Shown here: positions 57,501 to 64,000 of the stretch, piece by piece
Numbering within the stretch: position 1 is the stretch's first letter
Layout of the letters: the number at the start of each line of letters is the position of its first letter
DNA from: Tetraselmis striata
Taxonomy: Eukaryota > Chlorophyta > Chlorodendrophyceae > Chlorodendrales > Chlorodendraceae
Direction of reading: 5' to 3'
Assembly (NCBI GenBank): GCA_006384855.1
Contig: VCJN01000238.1
Coordinates: forward strand, 1-64,000
Length of the DNA stretch: 64,000 nucleotides
Translations under genes and position numbers: made by a program
Notes under the pieces: model-generated
Databases searched by the model: none
What the model saw: the letters and a program-made list of their open reading frames with translations, nothing else
What the model was told of the DNA's origin: nothing

Positions 57501-60299
57501 GCCGAGTCTCCTGGTACGACCCCTCCATCTGCGTGCCTTGCCTACAAAGGCCCGCCTGAGTCGCCGCCTGATGCCCATCGCCTGCACCTTCGCCTCGGCC
57601 ACCCTGGCAGGGACGGCATGAAGGCCTTGCTTCGCTCGGAGTCCGTCGTTGGTGTTCCTGTTGCTGCGGATGCTGCCATGCCAGACTGCGAGCCCTGCAT
57701 CATGGGCAAGTTGCGACACGCTAGCATCTCTCGCGCTCCTGCCAGCGCTGTTCAGCCGTTCTCGGCTTTTAGCTCTGATGTCTTCGGTCCCGTGGATGTC
57801 CCCGGGGTAGGTGGGGCCAAGTTCCTCCTCGGTGTAATCGATCACTACTCCAACTACATCTGGCTCGCTGCCCTCTCCTCCAAGCGGGATATCATCACCC
57901 AGCTTCGCCTCGTCCTGCTGCAAATTCGCACCATCTGCTCGAAGGCCGGTCAGCGCCGCTTTGCCCCGTCCATCAAGTTTGACTGTGACCCCAACTACCT
58001 CGATACGGCCTGCCGGTCCATGGTTCGCGAGTGTGGCTTCTCTGATAGGTTCACTGCCCCATACGCTCACCACCAACTCGGTCGCGTCGAGCGTCGTTGG
58101 GGGAGTCTGGGTCAGCGAGCAGTCTGCCTCATGCAACATAGCCACGCGCCTCGCCGGTTCTGGGGCCTCGCCATGCGTCATTCTGCTTTCCTTGCGAACA
58201 GGCTTCCGTCGCCGTCGGCGGCCAACGGTGCTGGTGGAGTGCCCTATTGCCTCCTCCACGGCGTCCCGCGAGTCGATCTCAGTGACCTCCGTGTGTTCGG
58301 TTGCACTGCCTACCTCCGTCTTGAGGACCGCTTTCATCTCAAACTCGAGCCCCGCGCTCTCAAGTGTATGCTGGTTGGTCAGTGCGATGACGGCCCTGGC
58401 TATTGGCTGTATAATCTCCAGTCCGGCCGCGTCATTCGCTCCGTCCACGTTGCCTTCCTCGAGGGGATTCCGGCCCATGCGCCTCCGCCGTCCACCCCAG
58501 CCGACGTGCCCCCATGTGCTCATCTCGCCGGTCCCTCCCAGGACGCGGCTCGCTTCGCTAGCCCTTTCGCGGCGGCTGCAGCCACAGCTACGCCGGTCTT
58601 CTCCCGTCCTACCAAGCGCCCCGCGCCTCCGGCCAGCCCGGCCTCCGATTGGCATGAGCTGGACGCCTCGCCGGTACCTCCTGCCGTCGCTCCGGGCCAG
58701 TATCCTCCAGCGTCCCGCATCCCGGTGCCTGACACCATCAAGCAGGCACTTGCTGGCAAATACCACAAAGAGTGGCGCGCATCTATCGTCAGTGAGCTCC
58801 GCTCCCTCCGCGCTCGGAACACCTTTGCCTACGCCCGTCTCCCGGTGGGACGGCATGCTATCGGCAACAAATGGGTCTTTAAGGTCAAGGCCAACTCCGA
58901 TGGCAGCGTCAACAGGTTCAAGGCCCGCCTAGTGGCTCAGGGTTTCAGCCAGCAAGCCGGGGTGGACTACCACGCCACTTTCTCCCCCGTCGTCAAGCTC
59001 AGCACCCTCCGCACGTGTCTGGCCGTGGCCGCTGCCCGCGGCATGCACATCCACCAGATCGACATTGAGACAGCCTTCCTGAACGCCTCCCTCAAAGAGG
59101 AGATCTACATGCGACAACCTAAGGGCGCCGAGGATGGCACGGACAACGTCCTTCGCCTCCTCAAGAGCATCTACGGTCTCAAACAAGCCTCCCGGGAGTG
59201 GTATGAGCTCATCCACAAAACGCTCACTGGTCTTGGCCTTGCGCGCTCCAACTCCGACACCAGCATGTACAGCATGAACCACCCACGGTACGGCATCTGC
59301 ATCGTCCTTGTGTATGTGGATGACATCCTCGTCGTCTCCGACTCTGTTGAGTGGATCCGGTCAGCCAAGTCCGCAATTGGTGCTGAGTTCAACATGACCG
59401 ACTTCGGGGAGGCCGCCTTCGTCCTGGGCATGGACCTCACTCGTTGCTGGGCTTCCGGCACCATCCGACTATCCCAGGAGCAGTACACGCTCGAACTGTT
59501 GGAAAAGTACGGCATGCAGGACTGCTCCCCGGCCAAGACCCCCATGGGCAGTGGCCACTACAAAGATCTTGCCAGCGCCAGCGACGCCGACAAGGCCCCG
59601 CTCTCCCGCGAGGACCATGAAACGTATCGCGCCATCCTGGGCTCTGTCAACTTCCTCACGATGTGCACCCGACCGGACCTCGCCTTTGCTATCAGCGTCC
59701 TCAGCAGGTTTCAGTCTGCCCCGCAGAAGATCCACCTCATGCAGCTCAAACGGGTACTCCGCTATCTCAAGGGCACCCCTGGCATGGGCATCACCTACGG
59801 AGCCACTGAACCGGGGGGGGCTCGCCTCGTAGTCTACTCAGACTCCGACTGGGCCGCTGACACCAGCAACCGGCGCTCTCAGTCCGGTGACATCAGCATG
59901 CTCAATGGTGGTGCCATTGGATGGAACTCCAAACAACAAGAGACCACAGCGCTCTCCACCACCGAGGCTGAATACGTTGCCCTCAGCAGAGCGGCACAGA
60001 ACACTGTGCACTTCAGGCAGCTGCTGCAAGACATCCACCAACAGCAACAAGGGCCCACCATTGTCTATGAGGACAACCAGGGAGCAGTCAAACTTGCCAA
60101 CAATCCCATGGCTTCGCACAGAACCAAGCACATCGACATCAAGCATCATTACACTCGAGACCTAGTGGATGCTGGAACGATCTCTGTCACCCCCATCGCT
60201 ACAACAAAGATGCTGGCCGATGGGCTCACCAAAGCCTTGCCTGAACCCACTCACACACTGTTGTTTAGACAATGCATGGGCACTAAGTCAACTGTATGA
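54528..60299 (+). CDS. Copia gag-pol polyprotein
   Basis: One 1,923-residue frame from the first good ATG (54528) to TGA. Domain order is that of Ty1/copia. A Gag-like region is followed by a CCHC-type zinc knuckle variant (about residue 419), then an aspartic protease (about 870) and an integrase with an HHCC head (about 1020) and DDE core (about 1080-1190). Reverse transcriptase follows (about 1440-1700, YVDD about 1597), then RNase H (about 1770-1900). Integrase before reverse transcriptase separates it from Ty3/gypsy. The frame looks whole, with gag and pol fused in a single frame. A long minus-strand frame at 58856-57261 is a shadow of this gene. Confidence 0.95.
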   Translation: MSDSPPPPPPGAGGSSDQWPALGQSFGPLSPASWGQVSSAAAQRAVQIQQAASAEQMSQMVAEMRTIAHDAATAASRAVVQELRQPSLSPKPDPGDTAHHAATSAPAPALVPASMPPPLSPGSLGDDLGALPVAPPRQLGAHDLGRSLKTALSQFSPTDSWPIYRDDFLAHLTTVNPVLVAVLLGARPPAHGLTAESFSLLQQQLSATLTVVMKSHPTAATRLRNLRRSDTFAAADNPGTLAWDQLCTHLDRRGVARTVRHLLALQQPQSPSEDQGAFTQRMLNAYHELNDSPVPLHSNVLHENVLVAATLAGMHNTVARDTILSALDAAETRAEDISYGRLCDMMHRHPTTPDSKPSRPGQDVAAFAAAMHTQLHSQVEAAVVAAMARAPPPARPPYARPPRGGPQNNARQHPPTTPCRICESKGKGKRFHWHAHCPLNQAPAAPTAAPPPAPATHQAVVSPVSAASAFSDELSHMMAFLGNPDSAAPNAMMAHAGPSGVHANRSPIRRRLSPDLLAPTTDGPDSDDGIDVGRELCHVLAGIGRPHGFCGFTGSHPACPVPRRAYLRRILRIAFAGVQPDDLLGEQRPGVRALASLHRSAHAPAGRLPVVLLRQFRHPVRHMHPFRIFAFFRGHIPSEAKALAGVDVLPDCGDYSRGARRMSPAAATAAWTAARRRDSVLGNFFEQALVSLFYAPPSSIEPGYPSVLEMAPLSQCSASGGELDSLHRLTRGSHGSHLSPLECRVIAAVQSLCLMLYHTDTMLGPDFRQTDYEGVLPEAAWPTIGACFRQAVDSDQFEFDLRAGVPFQPPTMPPVPADRGAEPSWSDDSLGTPDDDSLPPPAWAFPAAAGFLSVFCGKATAPLPVAASGMFLVDGGANVCMVPDVSRFRAYSPLTTPVPCSGLGVDILGFGSIDISVAYTDGVSRPLTVRAAHAPGMTARGAPTILSQEYLRREHGISFSYPARGAPSATDSHGSLVITMVNDLPFLTGGHAESPGTTPPSACLAYKGPPESPPDAHRLHLRLGHPGRDGMKALLRSESVVGVPVAADAAMPDCEPCIMGKLRHASISRAPASAVQPFSAFSSDVFGPVDVPGVGGAKFLLGVIDHYSNYIWLAALSSKRDIITQLRLVLLQIRTICSKAGQRRFAPSIKFDCDPNYLDTACRSMVRECGFSDRFTAPYAHHQLGRVERRWGSLGQRAVCLMQHSHAPRRFWGLAMRHSAFLANRLPSPSAANGAGGVPYCLLHGVPRVDLSDLRVFGCTAYLRLEDRFHLKLEPRALKCMLVGQCDDGPGYWLYNLQSGRVIRSVHVAFLEGIPAHAPPPSTPADVPPCAHLAGPSQDAARFASPFAAAAATATPVFSRPTKRPAPPASPASDWHELDASPVPPAVAPGQYPPASRIPVPDTIKQALAGKYHKEWRASIVSELRSLRARNTFAYARLPVGRHAIGNKWVFKVKANSDGSVNRFKARLVAQGFSQQAGVDYHATFSPVVKLSTLRTCLAVAAARGMHIHQIDIETAFLNASLKEEIYMRQPKGAEDGTDNVLRLLKSIYGLKQASREWYELIHKTLTGLGLARSNSDTSMYSMNHPRYGICIVLVYVDDILVVSDSVEWIRSAKSAIGAEFNMTDFGEAAFVLGMDLTRCWASGTIRLSQEQYTLELLEKYGMQDCSPAKTPMGSGHYKDLASASDADKAPLSREDHETYRAILGSVNFLTMCTRPDLAFAISVLSRFQSAPQKIHLMQLKRVLRYLKGTPGMGITYGATEPGGARLVVYSDSDWAADTSNRRSQSGDISMLNGGAIGWNSKQQETTALSTTEAEYVALSRAAQNTVHFRQLLQDIHQQQQGPTIVYEDNQGAVKLANNPMASHRTKHIDIKHHYTRDLVDAGTISVTPIATTKMLADGLTKALPEPTHTLLFRQCMGTKSTV

Positions 60300-60321
60300 C
60301 CGGCCTATGCTTGAGAGGGGC

Positions 60322-60589
60322 TATTATAGTACAGCAGTACTAGCGCATCGCAGTGTGCAACGGTGTGCACTGCGGTGTGCAACAAGTGCACACCGCAGTG
60401 TATAGTGTGCGCATGTGCACTGCGACAGCAGTATCCTGGGCGCCCGCCAGGTGCGCGCGCCGCTACATGGCGGCGCGGGCGCTGCGGGCGCCACTCACTT
60501 CCTTTAACCTCACCGCATCCTCCTGCCCCTCCCACTCGGCTGCCCCTCGTCAGGGGCCCACGCCCGTGCCCTGCACCAGGGCTATAAGA
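60322..60589 (+). repeat. 3' LTR of the copia element
   Basis: Same sequence as the 5' LTR apart from one base. It follows the purine tract about 20 bp after the gag-pol stop. Confidence 0.92.
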
Positions 60590-60594
60590 CTTTT

Positions 60595-61089
60595 AGTTCT
60601 GCTTTTAGTACGCATTTTTCAGTTAAAGAACTGATCGTCTATGCTAGCTACGACGAATATTCAGTATAACTTAGACGGACTATCGCACTACTCCCGAAAT
60701 GCTTCCTTGCTCCGGGGGCCACATAAATCTGCCTGCCTCGGGCCAAGCTCGAGTCGCTGCAGGACATCATCATACGCCGCGTAGCTCGGAATCAGTCACT
60801 TAGGATTTGTGTCAGTCACTCACTGATACCCATTAGGGCTTGCCCCAACTTGCAGTACTCGCGAATATGGGCCGACGCGTAGACGGGTAGCCGGGTAGTA
60901 GGGCAGACCTATACTGTACTTTCGTGGTCAGTGCCGAGTATTTTATGGCAGTGATCCAGACGGTGAGTAAACAATGTCGATAATTTTAGAACTACAGGAA
61001 GACTCCATTTAGTCGCTAGCGGGGCGGGGGGGGGGGGGGGGGTTCTTCTACGAAATATGATAGACGATAGCCGAACGACGACTCATAAA
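60595..61089. other. Spacer
   Basis: No gene is seen. A TAGTCGCTA motif at 61010-61018 is followed at once by a 17-base poly(G) tract (61026-61042). Confidence 0.5.
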
Positions 61090-61211
61090 TAAGAGGCATA
61101 TCATACGGACATCGCGTCATCAGATAATCCTGTCATCGGATAAATACTCGCACCGGAGCGTGCCACGTCGTAACTGATGACATGCCCCGCGCCGCTATCT
61201 GATGACAGACC

Positions 61212-61275
61212 CGCGTGTATACTGTACACGGGGGCATTTCCATTTGGAAATGCCCCCGTGTACAGTATACACGCG
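61212..61275. repeat. Perfect inverted repeat, 31-bp arms, 2-base loop
   Basis: Left arm 61212-61242 and right arm 61245-61275 are exact reverse complements around TT. Outer TATCTGATGA/TCATCAGATA arms extend the foldback with a small asymmetry. It would extrude as a cruciform or fold as a strong RNA hairpin. Confidence 0.95.
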
Positions 61276-61446
61276 TCATCAGATAGCGGCCTCGGCCAGC
61301 CCATTTTCAAAACATTTTCGCCCAGTCTACCTACCTGCCCGGCACCGGCCGACGCCATGGCAGGCTCCACCGAGCAATCTCCGCAACGGACAGCCAGGCG
61401 GGGCGAATCCACATAAAGACCCGCCCTCCCCGCACTATGGGGGGTC

Positions 61447-62076
61447 ATGTTTCCCCTGGGTTCACGGTTTCGCCGCGGGAGCTACGCGCGAAGGCCCGTG
61501 CACTGGCGGGGCGCAGCGGCCGCAGCCCTGGCGCCTCGCCCGCCGCCACCGCGCTGCGCCCGTCTCGCCCGCCCGCGCGTGGTCATCCCTCGACAGCCGG
61601 CGCAGTGCCTGATCCTTGTCTCGCTTCTCGTTGCCTGCACGGTTAGGATGGCGTGCGCTCGCGTGGCCATGGGGCGTGGCCCCGTTGTCATCCTCATCGG
61701 TGTACGCTTCGTCTGTATGCGGTGTGTCCATGTCTATGTCCAGTGCGGCCCCGGCAATGGCCAGCATCCGAGGGTACGCGCTGCCCTCCGACTGCGCGTT
61801 GCCGTAGGTAAGTGCAAGCCCTTTAACTTCGTCTACGGCAAAGCTGGGACGCTCCATGACTGTCCAGTGTGGATGGGCGGGACGGACGGGGCGAGAGACA
61901 CGAGGGAAAAGATGGTGTTTGCGGGCCTGATGGCGGCGGCGGAACTAGAAGCGCCGGTCGATTTCTTGCGATATCTGATGACAGACCAACGCATCTTGAT
62001 ATTTGTCCGTATGAATCACATCTCTTGTCATGCGTTAGCGTTGTCGACGTGGCAGCCCGCGGTGCGCGAACGGTAG
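61447..62076 (+). other. Open frame inside the TIR element
   Basis: A 209-codon plus-strand frame and an overlapping minus-strand frame (61857-61462, acidic then basic) fill much of the element. Neither resembles a Harbinger transposase or Myb-like protein. The GC-rich composition suggests captured host exon sequence, unproven. Confidence 0.25.
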
Positions 62077-62127
62077 ATGATGACAAGGATTATCTGATGA
62101 CGCGATGTCCGTATGATATGCCTCTAA

Positions 62128-62541
62128 CCCCCGTAGCCCTGGATCTGTCATCACCTGCTATCACCGATAGAGCGATATCTCATGCACCTCTAAAACAGGT
62201 TGTCGCAAGCCATCGATAGCCCCATACCGATACGGTACAAATATGGTAGACGAGCAGTATTTTAGGACAATTCTCCGAGGTGACACGCGGGACGGGTGGG
62301 CCAGTGCGTACTTTACGCGCATGCAACGTGCTATCACTGTCATCGCGATGGGGCGCAACCGTTTGCATGTTACATGAGCTAGCTGCAAAGGGCGATCAGG
62401 AAACGATAGGGCGATAGGGCGCATTAACCGGATGAACCTGTATTTTACTGTGCCTCGATACGATTATCGCTATCACTATGTATCGATGATATCGCAGTTC
62501 GGAAGAACCCCCCTGAGTCTTACAGTACAGTGACACGAGGC
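62128..62541. other. Spacer
   Basis: No gene is seen. CGATAG/CTATCG-type short motifs recur. Confidence 0.4.
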
Positions 62542-62553
62542 CCTGTAGTGAAC

Positions 62554-62584
<31 letters not shown>

Positions 62585-62678
62585 ACCTCTCTAGTTCACA
62601 ACAGGCCTGGGTTCACACGAGGCATGTTCACTACAGGTCTCCAAAATGAAAGCCCTGTAGTGAACCGTTCACTACACG
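62542..62678. repeat. Cluster of GTTCACTACAGG inverted units around a poly(C) tract
   Basis: CCTGTAGTGAAC at 62542-62553 is followed by a 28-base C run (62557-62584). Then come GTTCACAACAGG (62594), GTTCACTACAGG (62626), CCTGTAGTGAAC (62654) and GTTCACTACACGG (62667). A related cluster lies at 63940-63965. Confidence 0.8.
62557..62584 (+). repeat. Poly(C) tract, 28 bases
   Basis: Uninterrupted C run inside the GTTCACTACAGG cluster. Confidence 0.9.
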
Positions 62679-63895
62679 GCTGTTCTGTTCAAAAGCAGAG
62701 GGATGTGAGAACGATATATCACATTGTTGTGCCAGCCACATAAGGGCGAAAGTAGATGTGAGTGGCATAGGGATTCCTAACGACTTCAAGATGGGCGGCT
62801 TGAAAAATTCTCGGATGTTAGCTTGGCGAGTAGCGGTTGTGGTGTGCATGCGGTTTAGAGACTTGCGAAGACTATCAGCCATAAACACACCACTGCATGC
62901 ACTATTAGTGTTTATAGCTTGGTCCACTAACTCACTATGCTCAGTCTGCAACAAAGGGTGGATGTGCGACAGTCTCCACATGATAGAGACTCAAACACAA
63001 ACAAAGGCGGTGTGCAGTGGTGGTGCAAAGGCGAGAGGCTATTACGGTGTTTTGACGATACAAAGATATTATTGGTTACAAGGTTGTCACCACCCGCTGC
63101 TATATATGCTACTGTGGGCGTCAGCACTGATCGTCAGACCATGCTGACATATAGCAGCACACTCACTGCAAAGAGCGTCACCTTGGAGAGACGAACATAA
63201 GGCCTAACGTCGGCCTAGTCATCGTATGGCATTGTATGTTACATACATATAACAATACTGGCTGAAAATCATCAGCAGCCTCGGGTACGGAGTATCCCCC
63301 GAGGTACAACACAAGTGCGTGCGGCATCCGCACACCAGTACTGGTATTATGCCAAAGGTAGCTCAGGACAAGTTACAAAACATTGTAACTGTCAAAGATG
63401 CGCCGCCTCATACGCGCCCGGCACATGTCGTGCAGCGTAGGTTGCTGCACCCAGTCGTGTTGCACTCGTTGAGCTGAGGCGGGCCGATCGCCCCCTGCAC
63501 CTTGCAATGAAGCTCACCATACGAGCAGGCGTTGCTCCCCTGCTCCATGGCAGCAGGTCCCTTCACGCCGCACGGCTGCGCACTACAGCAACATACCGTG
63601 CTGATGGTAGAGGCGCCGTCACTGAATAGCATTGTTGTGCCAGCGAAGAAAAACGCGGCCCGCGGCCCCTCGATTCGCCCGCCGCATGTCGCCGTGCGTG
63701 CCGTAAACACCCGTGTGCGGCCACGTTGATCCGCGTCCGCGCCGCACAAATCTCTGTACTAGAGCACAAGGTACATTAAAATGGTAACACGCGCGCCGCG
63801 AAGAACGTCGTTGGTGGGGCTCCAGATGTCCAACGGCAGCGCCAATACTGCGAAAAGTACTGTATATACACTACACCCCTGGATTTTTGCCACTT
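62679..63895. other. Spacer
   Basis: No supported gene. Open frames of 65-129 codons on both strands lack motifs. Confidence 0.4.
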
Positions 63896-64000
63896 CCCCC
63901 CCCCCCCCCCCCCCCCCCCGGCCGGTCACTACTTGAATGGTTCACTATAGGCATGGGTTCACTACATGCCTCTCTTAACACCTGAACCCCCCCCCCCCCC
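63896..64000. repeat. Poly(C) plus GTTCACTA repeat, second cluster, cut by window end
   Basis: A 24-base C run (63896-63919) is followed by GTTCACTATAGG (63940), GTTCACTACATG (63957) and a second C run from 63987 to the window end. Same components as 62542-62678. Confidence 0.8.

Larger units (their letters stand above)
54136..60589 (+). mobile_element. Ty1/copia LTR retrotransposon, looks whole
   Basis: A 6.45-kb element with two LTRs of about 268 bp (54136-54403 and 60322-60589) that differ at one position seen by eye. Its ends are marked by the 5-bp target duplication CTTTT (54131-54135 and 60590-60594). The primer-binding site just inside the 5' LTR resembles the anticodon-loop complement of initiator tRNA-Met, and a purine tract (about 60311-60320) precedes the 3' LTR. 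One uninterrupted gag-pol frame fills the interior. I see no break. Near-identical LTRs mean a very recent insertion. The LTRs do not show the usual TG...CA ends. Confidence 0.95.
61093..62124. mobile_element. TIR DNA transposon with TAA target duplication, PIF/Harbinger-like non-autonomous
   Basis: Terminal inverted repeats 61093-61137 and 62079-62124 (start GAGGCATATCATACGG) match except for one single-base indel. Both are flanked by TAA (61090-61092 and 62125-62127), the 3-bp TWA target preference of PIF/Harbinger elements. The 1,032-bp interior has no transposase I recognise, so it is probably non-autonomous, or carries captured host DNA. The motif TATCTGATGAC or its complement occurs at 61116, 61196, 61275, 61972 and 62091, twice extended to TATCTGATGACAGACC, and may be a subterminal transposase-binding repeat. 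Near-identical TIRs suggest recent movement. Confidence 0.75.

Noticed and set aside
57261-58856. 531-codon minus-strand frame inside the copia element
   Set aside because: It is a shadow of the GC-rich gag-pol frame and has no domain of its own.
1-64000. CRISPR array, rRNA genes, telomere repeats or bacterial operons
   Set aside because: No regularly spaced direct repeats with unique spacers, no rRNA-like segments and no telomeric repeats were seen. The spliced genes show the DNA is eukaryotic.

Overview
This window looks like nuclear DNA of a GC-rich eukaryote, most likely a chlorophyte-type green alga. The evidence is spliced genes with GTGCG-type donors and CAG acceptors, a plant/alga-like mix of ankyrin, kinase and SLC35F proteins, and many kinds of transposon. 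The species cannot be fixed from the sequence. Genes are sparse and sit in long, repeat-rich, AT-richer spacers. The spacers carry at least 17 pure poly(G)/poly(C) tracts of 13-30 bases.

Layout. 0.57-8.22 kb: a nearly intact Helitron-type rolling-circle transposon protein (zinc-finger-like Cys clusters, HUH/two-tyrosine Rep, PIF1-like helicase, C-terminal OTU-like protease), followed by a duplicated 62-bp hairpin-bearing segment at 8.76-8.98 kb. 10.07-11.68 kb: a diverged tandem duplication. 11.7-17.5 kb: spacer with a dispersed repeat and a tRNA-derived SINE. 17.93-19.13 kb: a five-exon small ankyrin protein gene (+). 21.89-24.22 kb: a three-exon RlmI-like SAM methyltransferase gene (+). 25.0-28.2 kb: a kinase-like gene (-) whose catalytic motifs are degenerate (pseudokinase).

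29.1-37.3 kb: fossils of tyrosine-recombinase (DIRS/Kangaroo/Ngaro-like) retroelements, broken, followed directly by a second SINE copy. 37.87-41.21 kb: a complete eight-exon SLC35F-like membrane transporter gene (+). 42.4-43.3 kb: a decayed coiled-coil gene (-). 43.7-45.1 kb: coding-looking segments (-) that I cannot identify. 46.3-49.36 kb: a large ankyrin-kinase-coiled-coil fusion gene (-). 51.8-52.8 kb: second copy of the dispersed repeat. 54.14-60.59 kb: a Ty1/copia LTR retrotransposon that looks whole and very young. 61.09-62.13 kb: a 1.03-kb TIR element with TAA target duplications and a perfect 31-bp-arm hairpin. 62.5-64 kb: poly(C)-linked short repeats.

The host genes do not form an operon-like unit. 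The ankyrin, transporter, methyltransferase and kinase genes are independent housekeeping or signalling loci separated by mobile DNA. The most unusual features are the OTU-fused Helitron with a repeat-built basic N-terminus, a 9-base motif (TAGTCGCTA or its complement) scattered through spacer DNA, the foldback TIR element, the pseudokinase, and the ankyrin-kinase fusion.
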